A stretch of 64,000 nucleotides of DNA from Nectonema munidae (GCA_030549495.1 JAUIRK010000945.1:1261501-1325500), one strand, 5' to 3'; shown: positions 11,191 to 24,672, counted from the stretch's first letter. Notes: generated by a model from the sequence alone, not told the origin. Made by a program: numbers and translations.

Positions 11191-11728
11191 TTTGAAATAT
11201 TTTGTTGCGTACAAACACATAACTTAGGTAAGTTTTTACTCAGAGTGTTTTATGGAAAACAAAATGAGAAAAGAAAAATAAACCACAAGTATGTTTTATA
11301 ACAATTGCTAAGATGGAAAGATCGAGGGGTCATTCGTTTGCGATGATAATTGCAGAATATTATTGGATGGCTCTTCGATCTTGCCAATAGCCTTCATATT
11401 ACGGAACAGATGGTAAAAAAAAATTTGTGGCATATCATATAAATTTTCAATATAAAATTAATAAAGCTAAACTGTCTGAGTTTTTCTTATTATTCCCACA
11501 GGTCCTAGACTTTGCACCAAAAGTGAATGAATGAGGAGAATGAGTTAGCAACATAAAATTTAAAAGCTAAAATAAATGTTTTTAGGAGAAAAAAATTAGT
11601 CTTGAGTTAAAAAATTCAATTCTATTAATTTTCGGAGAAAAAAGAAGTTGGCGGCACAATAGCAATTTCTCACAGCACACTTAGACCACTTGATCTCATT
11701 AAAAAGCGTAATACAGTGTAGCAGTTAC

Positions 11729-11908
11729 CTTTAATTTCGTTGTGACATCCTTTTTGGAGAGTTGTTTGATGCACGTTTGGATTTCGCGGGGAAATGAGAG
11801 CAGGATGGAAGTCGTGGTATCTGATTTGAAGGGAGAAAATGCCCCCTCATTATTGGATGCGCTGATTCCGGCTTGCAATTCATCGAAAGCTCTTTGACTT
11901 GAAGAAGG
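11729..11908 (-). CDS. LTN1: Listerin exon 2, N-terminal signature
   Basis: Exactly 60 codons, phase 0 at both ends (acceptor CTCTAG, donor GTAACT). It starts PSSSQRAFDELQAG and ends IKQLSKKDVTTKLK. The latter is the best-conserved N-terminal listerin motif, in the part that docks on the 60S subunit. The first residues align with the family's 'PSNSGRAAELL' segment. This is the strongest evidence for the gene. Confidence 0.85.
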
Positions 11909-12149
11909 CTAGAGTATAATCAAAGTAAACGTAGTTGCGTATATACATGCAGTAAACCGTGTGATTGATTTAGGTTAAAAAAAATTCAGAAAAAAAAGAA
12001 AAAGAAAAAAAAGCTTCTATATAATGAACGCTTTTATTGAGTTTCCCGATTGCACAATCAGAAATGGCGCATTCATCACTTACTGCGCTTAACATTACAC
12101 TTTAAGCTCTTTGATAACGAAAAAACATAAAGAATAATAATGAATGAAA

Positions 12150-12238
12150 AGGCTTAATACTGCTGCATCGAAACCGAGACATTGCGGTATTGGAGCCAAG
12201 TAGCGCGAACCAACCTGGCTCACGTCCCTATCTTGTTT
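12150..12238 (-). repeat. tRNA-derived SINE head, fragment
   Basis: Minus strand: GGGACGTGAGCCAGGTTGG, an RNA polymerase III A box, then CTCGGTTTCGATGC as a decayed B box. It matches the head of the better copies at 32.9-33.0 kb. Confidence 0.5.
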
Positions 12239-14833
12239 AAATAAAAACACTTTTCTAAAGTGTTTGCATAAATGATGACGAAAAATAAAAATTCAGAATT
12301 CAATACTGACTTATATCATAGGAGAATAGAAATTTGAAGGAGCATCATCGGAAAACAAAATATTTGACACATACACTATGAAAGGCTAGCCACCCCGGCC
12401 CTAGTGTATTCAAAATTGTCAGGTTTTAATAGAACGTCTATTATATATTAAATATTCTATATTTTAAGACAAAAGACCCAAAAATAGAAGCACTCCCAAA
12501 AATCCCTTTGACAAAGGTCATGACAGATGAACACTTTATAATTGTGAATATTTGAGTTAATGTTTAAAACGGATTCATCAATAAATTTAATCCTTAAGCA
12601 AGTGTTGATGAGAAAAAGTGTTGATATGAAATAGAAATTTAGAAAATCTGCAGAAATGAAGAAAACTTTATGATGCTTTTTACCTTTTTACTCACATTAC
12701 AAAGGAAATCTTTTTAATTACTAAAGCATGAAACTTTGTCGAAATGTTTGCTAGGGACTGAGGAAAAAATTTTGACATGTTCCACAACATCTATCTCAGT
12801 TGATTGCCATCTATCCAAAAATTACTACGGAACACATGTGATAAGTAGAGTAGGTAAAAGTCAGTAAAAGTCTACTTTAATTTCCGAATAGCACTTGTTA
12901 TAAAACACGTAAAGGGTCTTATTTTATAAAGTCCAAGTTATTCTGTCAACAAGTCAACTTTTTATTGATAGGTCAACTTTTTAAATAATCCACATTTTAT
13001 AAGTAGTCTAGATTTTGTAAAAATTTAACAAATTAGCTTTATATTCTGAAGTGTTCACCAACCAAATAAAAAATATTTCATTTCATTTTTATAATTATTT
13101 GACAGATGATTTAAAAAAAAAATTTTTAATGTCTTTTTTTATTGTTTTTTTTTTAAATAAAAAATTAAAAAAAAAATTTTTTTTAATGCTAAAAAAAATT
13201 TTGACTATCCTGGCACATAGATAAAATAATTGAAAAACGTAATCTTGGAATCTTACAATGAAAGAAGCATTTGATTTATATAGAAATATTAAATTTGAAG
13301 AAGTTGCGTTATGAGGAACTACATGGAAAACAAAATAATAAATAAGAAATCATAAACATATGAAAAAAGGAGATCTACGCATATATAATACAGGGATGGA
13401 TCTTGGTCAAAAATGTAGACATTTTTTACAAATAAAGTCAACTTTTTGAAGTCGTTTGGGGAATTTTGAAAGGTTTGGCCAATTTGAAAGTCAACTTTTG
13501 CCGCTCCTAGTAATAAGTCAAAAACTAGTGGTACATTTTTATTCGTCAATTTGCCTAATTTTGACCAATTAAAAAGATAGAAATGTAAGGGAAAATGAAG
13601 AAGCTATTTACAAGTGAGTTTGGTGTATGATGCATTCAAAAATCCAGATGTTTCCGTTCAATAAGTCAAATGGCGATTCAAAATTCACAGATACATTATC
13701 AATTAAGTATATTTATTAATTAAAATCTACAGCGCTATTCTTCGGATAATGTGTAGGAATTAGACTCTTTGCCTATTCAGAGAAAAAAAGTCGCCAATCG
13801 AATTAATAGCGTGTCCGGAGACTTGTTTGCATCCGCGATGTTGCTTCGCAAATGTTCGATGCCTTATATCAGGGATAAGCAAACTTTTCTTGAAGTGGGT
13901 CGCATTACCGAAAATTTAAAAACGCGGGCTGTAGTTTGGCCAGTTTATATTATAAAATTATACTCATATGAAAAAAAGGATTATTAAAATATGATAGGAT
14001 TGTTTTTAGAGATTCCAGTTTTATAAGCAAAGAAAAAATAGAATTTAAACGCAATTTGTATTATATGGAATATTTGGAGTACAAGATCTTTTTCAGCGAT
14101 CGAGCATTCAAATAATCGAAAACAGCACACATTATTTGAGTTAAACAAAATTAAAGGTAATCTAGAATTAGTACATTTCATTATTACATAATTATGCATA
14201 CATAAGATTTTATGCGAGATGACTAAATACATGGTTGATCAAAAATATTAAAAAAAAATTAAAAATGAAAAAAAAATTTCGCATATTCGACCACTTTTAC
14301 GTGGCTCTGATCACTTATATAAAAAAAAAGAATGAAAACTTCCTAAAGTGTGAAATATTTTTGAAAGTATTAGCCAATGAGGTTCTGGATGCGATCCTAG
14401 CAATAACTACCTACAATATATATATATATATATATATAGATTCTGAACTAGGGGAAAAATATGGTATCGCATCAAAGAGAAGAATAATCTTGCATAGGTA
14501 GATAGATATGGTAAGAATAATCACAATGGGGAATCGAAATCAGACAAACTGGATAGAGAGCCTACGCTTCCACGACAAGGCCATCTGAGAAAAAAAGAAT
14601 TGATCAAAATGTAAGAGAATTGATTGAATGTTTCAATCTATTATTTAATATAAGGCATAGTAAAATAGGAGAGACATTATTGGGTGACTTTTATTGATAT
14701 AGTGCTTGGAACACAATTAGCTTCCATTAGAAATGATACTAAAAAATCATGATCCTCTATATTATGATTAGAATGATAACATAACATAAAAGTAATAAGA
14801 CACGTTACTACCAATATTCCACTACTAATGATA

Positions 14834-14995
14834 TTGGGACATGAGTAAGATTGGTAGGATAAAGGGTTTCGATAACTCAAGGTCTTGGGTTCGATCAAGC
14901 ATCAAGCCTACTTTCCTTATAGTTCGAGACAAGCAGCGCAAGTGTGTCTTCTCGATGAAAACACCCCACGCCACCTTTACCTATACCTAGGATTT
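14834..14995 (+). repeat. tRNA-derived SINE copy
   Basis: The head carries GATTGGTAGGATAAAGGG and a clear B box, TTGGGTTCGATC. It is followed by the family body TTCTCGATGAAAACACC and the tail TTTACCTATACC. Closely related copies are at 32.9-33.0 and 41.5-41.6 kb (minus). Confidence 0.75.
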
Positions 14996-15116
14996 TTTGA
15001 AATTTATGCGTTTAAATTATTGATTGTAATCATTTTGAAAGAAATGAAAAAACTAAAACCTTTTAGTGAGCAAAAATCCTATTTTGAAAATCAAATATAA
15101 AAAGTCTAGAGCTTAC

Positions 15117-15161
15117 CTTGAAATTTCCTTTGACTCGTTGACCTTTATTTCCTTTTCCCAT
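15117..15161 (-). CDS. LTN1: Listerin exon 1 with start codon
   Basis: Fifteen codons, MGKGNKGQRVKGNFK, ending exactly at a GTAAGC donor. Vertebrate listerin begins with the same pattern of glycine and basic residues (MGGKNKQRTKGN). The next exon continues it in phase with PSSSQRA. The start is chosen because it is the only ATG before this motif and the upstream frame soon closes. Confidence 0.8.
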
Positions 15162-18100
15162 TTGAAATATGGATGAATTTTATTCAGAGAGATCTCAGCA
15201 AAAAATCTCTAAACATGATTAGAATATTTACAAACTTACATTTTTATATAAAAATAATACATTTAAAGGCTTATTTATTTTACTGTGTAGATTATAAAGA
15301 CGAAAAAAATTCTGAATATTTAACAAAATTCTCAATGTGTATGTTTATGTAAGAATGAGTGTGTTGGTGTGTGTATTTATGCTCTAACCTTTTTAGTCTG
15401 ATGTCTATTCTATGTCATTTCCAAAGTGGAAGTAAATTTGTCTATGAGCTCATTGTTACATAAGCTTTACAAATATAAACGTGATACTATTGAATATAAA
15501 ACGTCCCTCCCCCCCCCCCCCAAATTGCATTACTCCATTTTTATTTTATAATGAATTTTTAAATTTTTAAATATTCACTATTTTAAACATTGCTAATAAT
15601 ATTTATTAAGAAAATGAAAGATATAGACACTTAATAAACACATGAGCATTTAGGCGTAGTACAAATATAGACCACAAAAAGGGACAATATAAAAAAATTC
15701 ACAATGTATTCAAAATTAACTAAATAATATTTCCACCCATTACATTATTTGTAGAAAAGGCAGAGTAAAAAAAATAAAAGATTTTCAAAAAAAATTTATT
15801 TATACTTACTATTTGGCATTTTTCATTGAGAAAAGTTTTTTTTTATGGAAGAATGACCATTTTAAAGAAGGTGTAGACTCTAATGCTCTTATGAAAACAA
15901 AAATGTTCAGCTTAATAATACATTTAGAACTACAGAGAAAAAGAGCATTAATGTAAATTGTGCATTCTTAAACGATTTAATTAGATGTAAAATGTTGTTA
16001 TTAGCTCCAAGAATATGGCTAACCCTTAAAGATTATGTTTTTCTTAAGTTGATAATTATAAAAATAAAATTAAGCATATAAAAAATGGAATTTATCTTTT
16101 TGACAAATTAAGATAATTGATTGAAACTTATTAAAAGAATTAAAATTTAATTTTTTTATATATTTTCAATTCATTTCTTTACACTTGAGATTTTTTAGAT
16201 TATAATTATTCTTTGCCTTCGTTGAAATTCTATGAGTTTTAATTATAATAATAAGAAGAATTTATTTTTACATACATGCATCACAAAGATGCAATAGAGG
16301 CCAAAACATAAAATTATAAAACAAAATTGAAAAAAAATTGTAGTTTAAAATAAAAATGTAAGATTACAAAAAAATAAGCATGTAGTATGTATGGGATGGC
16401 AGAAAAATGTTCATAGGAACCGCTGGTATTATAGCAACCAATTAAAATACAAAAAATAGGAAATAATAAAAAATATTGACAAAATAAATGAATAGAAACT
16501 AAAAATTAGGAAAAAGTGAAAATATTTGATAAATAAAATGACAAAAATGTGTAGGCGAATCGTAGAAGGTAAAAACATGATTGAGATCATAAGTAGAGAT
16601 GTATAATAATAAGATCAAGATGGTAAGTTTATTCAGGATAAATTTGTAGATAATAAATCTCACTTCAATCTTAATCTTAAAAAAAAATAAAGATATTAAT
16701 CAATTATAGTATTGATAGCGCGAAAGAAAACTTGTCGGATCATGCTTTCAACTATGATTAATACTTAAAAGTAAAAGGGTCTTCTTTCTCTCTTAGGTTA
16801 ATTTTCCTATTTTTAACGGTTCAGAAATTAATTGATGTTTCAACAAAGAAAATACTTTCAAAGAAGTTTTAGTGATAAATAAATATTTATTCAGAAAAAG
16901 AATAAAAATTACCAGATTAATTTAAGATAAATTAGATTAATAATAATTTAAAGATATATTTTTTGCAATTTTTAATGATTTCAATGAGCAAAAAACAAAT
17001 CCAAAACTTGTACTAAAATATTGTAAAAAAAATATTAAGGGAAAGATAAAAGCCATGGAATAAGTGACAATATTTGATAATATAAGGGGAAGATTCAAAT
17101 GACAATAGAGAACAAAAAGGAAGAATTGTTGAATTTACTGATAAGCTCATGGTAGGACTGAAAAAAGGGAAACACGAATGTTGGAAGACTAGATTCGACC
17201 TATATAGATAGAAAAGAAAAAAAAAGTACGAAAAAATAAAATAACTATATTGAATAAGAAAATAAACATACCTTTGAATAAGGACGGTATATTGACAAAT
17301 TATACAAACACTTGAATGCATACAATTTTACTATATTGAATTGTAGAACCTTGACTTTAGAACAGATTTTCTGAGAGTATAAAATCTTTAATTTGGGAAG
17401 ATGATTCTTGTAAGAGTAGAGTAGGAGTAAGAAAAGCTTTATTGTATTGTAAAGTTAAGCTTTATAATTATATCACAAAATCAATGAACAAATTAATCTT
17501 TAAACTGAGATAAAGTCCTACAACAACAAGTAAACATTTTTATGGATATTAGTGGACTAAGTTGTTTGCTTTGAGGAAGATACACTTCAATATTATAATA
17601 ATAAAAGATAAATAAAGATAAATGTGTAGTTTAAATAAAAGATTTTAGTGATTCCTTCCTTTGTATGTGGGTTATAAATATTTGTCAAATTTATCTCTTC
17701 TAATTTCTTATCAAACTTGCTGGCTAAATTTTTCTTTTTTAATAGAATATCCATAAGGAGGATAATCCATATATATATTGAAGGGCTATTACCAGATTTT
17801 CGAGGGAATAGAGCATTCTTTTTTGCGGAGTAAAATGAGTTTTGTGCATTACAAAAACCCCGATCCGTGAAGAGAAACAGAAAGAAAAGTTGTTTTTCAT
17901 CAGAAAAACACATTGTAAATTACAAGATTAGAATAGGATTGAGATATGTAGCGTCTCAATCCAGGTGATCTCTTTTCGATCCTCGATCACTTTTGGAAAC
18001 TATTTATCTAACTCCTCTATGTGAAAGAAAATTTGTAAGATTTACTACCCATATCTCAAAAAAAGTTTAAAGAATTCTTGAGTGTAGGAGGTTACTTATA

Positions 18101-20259
18101 AGAGATACTAAAATGCTTCTTTTGTTAAGCAATTTTATGTTTTTTCATGAGATGTAGTGATCTAAACTTTTACGAAGAAAATATTGAGCTCAATTTTTTG
18201 TTAAAGTTATATTTAACAAAGAGAAGTAAAAGTGCTTGTCCATGAACATATGTAGACACATCAATGTGTGATGGGTATGTATCACATGCATGCAAACGTG
18301 AAATACGTTAATTTTCAATATAACCAGCAATATCAATAATGTACATTGTATTGTTACAAAGATTAATAGATTCAATTTTTTAACACACTTGTGATTTGGA
18401 GATGAGGGCCGTAGCCAGGGAGAGTCAAAAGGGGGGTATAACTCACCCCCCCCCCACCTCTAAAATGTCCAAATAAATATTTCTAAAAGGATTAGAAAAC
18501 TTTAAATTAAAACACTAATTTTGTGATATACACAAATCTTAACATACTTCAAACTTTTTTGGAGATGAATGTGAAAAAGATGTTAATATAGAGATAGAAT
18601 AGGATATAGAGATTTTTGAATCCTATTGTTAATGTTTTTAGCATCTCCAAAAATTTTTTCTAGATAGTGTAGCTACAATAAATTTTTATAAAAAAAAAGT
18701 TAAAAGAGCGGAGGAGCTAGAGACTAAAATATTTCTCCTGCGTAGCTAAGGATTTTTTCTAAGTGAGGATGATAATCGCAACATGATATGCATCCATAGT
18801 GAATAAAAATCAATATTATGAGTGTGATAAGCAGAAATATCTGGTGGGGACCATCACATCGCTAAATGAAGAGCAAAAGGGATTAGGGTTTTTTTATTTT
18901 AAAACTTATTCTTTTACATAACTAAATTTTAAAGCAGCAGTAACAAAAAAGTATATTATCTAATTAACACATTTTATATTCTTTTTCTCACATTCAAAAA
19001 TCTTTTGAAAACTCATTTGGGAAAATGCATTATTAGCCTCAATCGCAAAGGGCCTGTTTAAGGGCAAGTATGGAGTATTGTTAACACCCTAATTATGGTA
19101 CCTATAATTTAAACTGAGTCTCAAAGACCTTTATTCAACTTCAACTTCATGAATTCAACCCCGACCCCTTATTTTGGTCATTTTTCTTTCGATTGGCTTA
19201 CACTTTTCATCAACTTAAAAAGCTTTACAAATATGATTGCTGAAGAAAAAAGCCAATATCTTGATCAATTCGCTACCACATCAACGATTTCAACAAGTAA
19301 TACACCATTGTTCTGTCCCATTTTTGCGATTTCCCTATTCTGTGGCATTTAAAGCAGCAATATACTCCATTTCAAAATGGCGTTGTGAATGCAAATCCAC
19401 AATTTCAAAAGCGTCCACTCAAAATGCAAAGCGTGGTTGAAAGAGCATAATCCTAATATTTCTTTTTGGAACTCGAACACATTTTCAAACTTTTAAAAAT
19501 TTATTGGTTCTAGCTCAATGGCTGATTAGAGGAAAATTTAACCAGTTAATTTTATGCTATTTTAGAATGTTTTTTTCTAAATATTTAATTTAAGAAAGTA
19601 TTGAAGATGTTATACTTTCTAGAGTTTTTATTACTTGTATTACACAAGGAATATTTAGTCATATCATCTTATGGATTTGAATTAAAGAATATTTTATATA
19701 ATCAAACAAAAGTCGATAGAACTAATTACACGGACATGCTTAAAAATTATAAATTGACAAACGTTAGAGCTGCACTTTCAAAATTTGATACGAGCTTCAG
19801 CAGCCTCCAAAAGTTCACAAATCCGGTAAGAGCTTTGCGTCTCAGAGCTTTGCTATAATCCAAAATAATATGGAAAAATTGTTATTCAAAATAATGATTG
19901 ATTATAATCATGTAGAAATAAGTGAAATGCATTTTCCAAAGGTGGTACTTTGAATTAAGTTGTTGTAAAATCTTTGAAAATGCTTTATTGGTAAAAAAAA
20001 GAAGGAATAAAAATATAGTTTATTGATTATCACATCATTATATTGAGAATTAAAATCAAGTAAATATTATAAGCGAGAAAAGCAAAAACCTTCAACGTAT
20101 AATTGAACCGCACCTTCTAAGGTTGGCAGCGAACATATGTCGTGATGCTGTGTGACTAAGGTAAAAGCAGTAGAAAGTAGGCGTATCATGCTAAAAAAAG
20201 TAAAAGTCGTCAAATGAATTGCAGAGAATTGCGGAAGGAATGGGCATCTATTTTGGCGG
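15162..20259. other. Intergenic region between LTN1 start and WDR1 end
   Basis: About 5.1 kb separate the WDR1 stop from the listerin ATG; both genes are on the minus strand. The sequence is AT-rich and mostly featureless. A poly-C run lies at 15506-15521. At about 18408-18460 GGGCCGTAGCCAGGG is followed by G and C runs, a pattern common at transposon ends. The listerin promoter should lie just above 15161, but I see no distinctive core element. Confidence 0.5.
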
Positions 20260-20363
20260 CTAAAGAAGAGTCCACAGTTTGGAGCTTCCTTCGTGCCCGG
20301 AAGAAATCAGTTGAGAGTCGGAGATCCAATCAACATTCTTGATTGGGCTATGTGGGTGAGCGC
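20260..20363 (-). CDS. WDR1: WDR1 exon 15, C-terminus
   Basis: After TTTAAAG the exon completes a Gly codon and reads AHPHSPIKNVDWISDSQLIS then GHEGSSKLWTLL and TAG. It corresponds to the final blade of AIP1, in which a DAH motif is followed by the 'S-x-D-x-x-VKxW' strand. Length 104 nt, 34 codons plus two bases. Confidence 0.85.
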
Positions 20364-21513
20364 CTTTAAAGAAGAACGAATCATAGAAATCTTCTAATAA
20401 CAATGGGGAGAAGAGGAAAAATAAAATTTTGATCTCCAATTTTGATAGTTATACAGCAACACGAGATAAACTTCACCAAGTCAAGTTTATCAAAAGTGGC
20501 AAAAAAATCGTGTGTTAGACGACCTACATTTTTAAAAGTACAAATATTTCTAAAATAAATTTGAAAAAGTTTACATGAAATAACACAAATTTTGTAAAAA
20601 TACATTAATCTTAAAATATCCTACACTCTTTTCAACAGGTGACGAGAGAAATATTAATCCTATAAATTAACCTATAAATCCTTCAAAATTTGATCCAACG
20701 ACCTCAAAAAGCTTACTTTATTTGAAAAAAAAATCGATATAAAAAATTATTCTATAATCACTTTTGTTCATTTTTATTGCAAGTTACCATGTAATATTTT
20801 AAAGTGTTCTGATTTGAAAACGGTTTTTAATCACTGGAATTTATCTTTCCCTTGTCTCTTGTCTGTGCTATTCATGTGACATAATGGATGAGTCAAATTT
20901 TTATCTACATTAAAAATAATGTGAGAAATAATTGTAAAAATGAAACATATTTTTTAGTTGGTTTGCGAACTCATCATAATATATAATATAAAAGGAATTC
21001 CAAAATTGTTAAATACTCGTTCTTTATTGTTAACTTGCTAAAATTTTTACAAAATCTAGACTATTAAAAAAGGTGATTTTTGTTCTTCTAATACATTGCG
21101 CGTCTTTTACCCAAACTCTATAAAATAAGATTTGGAGTTCTGAGATTTATCAGTTTTTCATTTGATTGTTTCAAAAAGTAAAATTTATCTTATTTGATTA
21201 TTATTATTAAAAATACATTAATATAAGAATCGTTTTCACCATTTTTTCTCTACATTTTACATCATCCTAGACTTACAGCATCTATAAGAAATCAATATAA
21301 ATTAAATAAACGTTGATAGTATTTATCTAATTGATATTGCTTCAAAAAATATATTTATAAAAATTAGTTTTAACACAAAAATTCAGAAGTTGGAGGGATT
21401 CGAACCCAAGTCCTTTGAGAGTCGAACAGCGCTTCTACTCACCTTTCCAGAAGCTAATGTAGTTTAATATTTCCTCTGATCGTAAAATGTGGAAAGGAGA
21501 TAAAATAGGGTAC
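20364..21513. other. WDR1 intron 14
   Basis: AT-rich. A tRNA-like SINE head is present at 21378-21440 on the minus strand; otherwise nothing recognisable. Confidence 0.5.
21378..21440 (-). repeat. tRNA-like SINE head
   Basis: Minus strand: GGTGAGTAGAAGCGCTG (A-box-like) and CTTGGGTTCGAATCCC (strong B box), spaced as in tRNA. The two sides of an acceptor stem do not pair, so this is not a working tRNA gene. It most resembles the SINE heads of this window. Confidence 0.5.
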
Positions 21514-21664
21514 CCATGGAATAGAGTGGAGACATCTGCTTTTCCATGTTGTAGATGACGATGTTTGAGTCTATGCCACAACTAGCGATCATTTGGCCAT
21601 TTGGACTGAAGTTTACAGCGTTTACACGTGACGAATGGAAGCACCAATCAAATTTATTCAATTT
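21514..21664 (-). CDS. WDR1: WDR1 exon 14
   Basis: Reads KLNKFDWCFHSSRVNAVNFS then PNGQMIASCGIDSNIVIYNM. This is the penultimate blade: HSARV, W/F-SP-N-G and 'ASGGMD...VYVW' in other animals. 151 nt, ending in phase 1 at a GTACCC donor. Confidence 0.9.
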
Positions 21665-23078
21665 CTAAAATAGCATATTAAACGACGTTTGTGATAATCT
21701 CAATCAGTCAGAAGCACTAATCAATAGTATTCGATAGAGATATACACGATAATAACGACCATATGCGTTATGGTCGACTGACTCTACCTGGACTGTCAAG
21801 CATAAGACCCATGGACAAGCGTGGCCCTTCAGATTTTCTTATTAAATATATAAGCGTATTAATATTATTATACAGAACAGTTGTGCTTTAATATGTGTTA
21901 GTTCTAGTAGAATTCTCACCAAAATATCACCCGATGCTCAAGTAGTGAGAAAAGGAAAAATATTTCGAATTCAGTAGACAAATTTTGCATAAAATCAAGT
22001 GATGTCATAATTCATTGATAAAAAGAGGAACACCAAAAAAAATATCAAAAGGTTAAAAAGACATTTAAGAAGTTATTTGCTCTAGTATTTTTTGCTTCGT
22101 TGAAAACCAAATTATTCCCAAGCCCTTTTTTATATTATGAGAAGCAAACTTTTAGGAGCTATTTTGGCGAATCTTTTAATCTTTATATTCTTTATTTATC
22201 GAAAAAAAAACTTAAAAATTTTAACCTCATCTACCATTGGTTCGTGACACAATAAAATATTGGATGAAAAAATTTTTTTTTCAAAAAATTGTTAGCTGGA
22301 AAATTAAAATAAAATTGAAAAATCACCAATTGGCAACAAAAAAATTATGCCAACTATTTAAACTGCAGACTACTATTTAAAATTGCCATTTTAGTTTGAG
22401 TGGTATTTAAGTGAATGCTGCTTCATTATGTGTAAAATACGTTGTATATCTCAAAGAATTTCTGATACAGACCGTCAAGAATTTAAGCTTTTTTGTTTAC
22501 ACAATTAGCGCAATGGTGATTTCCATATGGAAACGGTGTTCCAATGTAAATTTAAAAAAATTAAGACACTCTAAACATTTGAAATTAAATTTGACATTCT
22601 AAAAATTGCTTCATTAGAGGTAGACCTTTGAATCAATTTTCACGTATCTTGCATTAAATTATATAACATATCTTGACATTTAACAAAATCGACAAAAATT
22701 CACATTAAATAAGTTTAGCTATAATAAAATTAATTTATTAATACAAAAAATAGCAATAAATTGTAAAAAAAATCACGCTTACAAACAGAAAGCCTACATC
22801 TAATAAAGTCAAATGAATATAAAGGATATTCAATTTTAGTTTCAAAGTACAACATTTGGAAAAGCAAGGAGTTTTTTTTGATTTGACAAGTTTCATTGAC
22901 CCCCCCCCCCCCCTAATGAAATGCACATTCATTTCTTCCAGTTTCGTTCAAAGGTGATGATATTCTCGTTTTGAGAGCATTAGTTCCTTACATCGCTATT
23001 GTGAGCTGTTAAAAGGCACTTGTTCAAAAAGGCGCATTTCCAAGCACTCACATCCGAAAAAATGAGAAGAAAGCAAAC
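21665..23078. other. WDR1 intron 13
   Basis: AT-rich, with a poly-C run at 22900-22913. No identifiable element. Confidence 0.5.
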
Positions 23079-23252
23079 CTCAAAAGCAGGAACACTGAAT
23101 ACAACGACTCTGTTTTTGGAAGTTGCAGCAGCAAGTTTTTTGAAGTTTGCATCAAACGAAACAAAAGTAACATTTCCATTGACCGCTATCTCTTTACTTT
23201 TTGACAGAGAATGTGCATTTTTGTCAAAGGCGAAGATGTACAGTTTTTCGGC
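23079..23252 (-). CDS. WDR1: WDR1 exon 13
   Basis: Exactly 58 codons, phase 0: AEKLYIFAFDKNAHSL, then GNVTFVSFDANFKKLAAATS and VVVFSVPAFE. It matches the blade 'GPVTDVAYSHDGAFLAVCD...VTVFSV'. The donor is GTTTGC, a weak but canonical-GT site. Confidence 0.88.
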
Positions 23253-24672
23253 CTAAAAACGAGTATTCAGTTATTATATGATATGAAATATATATTTTCT
23301 CTCTCAGTACTACAAAAGTCTTGGGATGGCATAGAATTGGTCATTTTTTCAAAATTTCCTTTAGTTAGAAAGACTTGTGTTTTCAGGCAATAAATATTTT
23401 TGAGAATTCAGTTTTTTTACTGCGATTATCATAATAGATTTTTTTGTAGAACCCTCTAAGAAGCTTTAAATTTGTGTTACTTGTAAACCTAAAATATTTA
23501 GTGTCTATTTTATAACAAAATTTTAGAATTAATTTAATGTTGTCTTTATTAACTTTTATGTTTGGGTCATGTACAACTAAATGCCTTTTTTAGTTCTAAA
23601 AATTGAATGTCCTCCTAGTGTTAATTCAAGTTACTAGAAAATGAGCGTAATTTGAATTTCAATATAATCTGACCAAAAAATCACTTTATAGCAAAGATTT
23701 TCTCATTTTGTTCATATACACTTGTCAATCGATTTACATACGTTTCACAAAAAAAATCAGAAAAAGGGTCAACGCGTCTTTTTTAAGAATACTCGTGTTA
23801 ATGGAGCAAAAGATGAAGCATCCATCGTTTTTTGGGAGAAAGTCGGACTTGAAAGCCCAAAATTTATTTCCCAGCAAATTCAAAAGTTAGTATAAGAAAT
23901 AGTGACGAAGTTGTTAAAAGTATTCTTCCGATTTATGTAAAAGAGACTCGAAAGTTTGATGACCAAACATGGGAGAGAATTAGTACTTACGTGTAGAACA
24001 GTCTATTCATTTTAAAACTAAAAAAATAAGTAAAAATTGAAATCAAAAAGCTGACAAAAAAAAAGATAAATTTAAAGTTTAGCATGTAAAGTTTTTAAAA
24101 TTCGGCCATTAAAAAAGCGATAATACAAATGTGTTTGATAAGCTCAATAAATATTAAGTTCTTACTTGAAAGTAAAAAAACATTCATTCTGCAATTTAAT
24201 AAATATAAATTACTTTTTTCCTTCAGTAGCAATTTGCTAAAAAAAATTCTGCGGCACTTAGAGACATGACAACATATTGTAAACAGACTTTAAACATAAA
24301 CAGGTTCTCTTCTCTAGACTAAATGATATCAATGTATTGTGATTTGGAAAGAAACTTGGCACACATGTCTCATTCCAATGCAACATGATGTCCTACATAT
24401 AGATCACATTTGAAGCAGTTTGAAGGATGTTTGCAGAAGTTTCAGTAAGTGACTACAAGTATCAGAAAAAAATGTTCTTCTATCGCTAAACAGTGTTTTC
24501 GAAATTTATTGGAACTATTATTAGTTGCAACAAATGGTAAGGCGAGACGTTATGTGTTTTCTAACAATAAGTACTATTTTTACCTAATAAATTGTTTCAA
24601 TAAATTCTTACGCCAAAAGGAAATATGTGAATCAAAGCAATGCATGTTATGATATTGATAAATAAATGAAAC

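Larger units (their letters stand above)
11909..15116. other. Listerin intron 1
   Basis: A 3.2-kb intron, AT-rich. It holds a SINE fragment near 12150-12238, a hAT-like left terminus at about 13868 (CAGGGATAAGCAAACTTTT), a TA microsatellite at 14417-14439 and a SINE copy at 14834-14995. No exon is seen inside it. Confidence 0.6.
3139..15161 (-). other. LTN1: Listerin (LTN1) gene, 5' half, gene-level entry
   Basis: Listerin is the large E3 ubiquitin ligase of ribosome-associated quality control. It binds stalled 60S subunits and ubiquitinates the nascent chain. Its N-terminus contacts the 60S and NEMF, a long HEAT-repeat arm follows, and a RING lies at the C-terminus. Here the start MGKGNKGQRVKGNFK resembles the family start, and the second exon ends in LSKKDVTTKLK, a family hallmark. 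Four exons (15117-15161, 11729-11908, 10927-11052, 10579-10871) join in phase; six weaker exons lie downstream. The third intron is only 55 bp, while others are kilobases long and hold a piggyBac element, SINE pieces and miniature elements. No RING is present, so the gene must continue past the left edge. The exons beyond 10.58 kb are assigned by position and phase, not by clear homology. Confidence 0.72.

Noticed and set aside
16000-18400. Several 60-100 codon minus-strand frames rich in F, I, L and Y
   Set aside because: Composition is that expected of poly-A/T DNA; none has coding-like codon use, motifs or splice context.
21378-21440. tRNA gene
   Set aside because: The B box and anticodon-like loop are present, but the two sides of the acceptor stem cannot pair and the T stem is imperfect. 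A SINE head explains it better.
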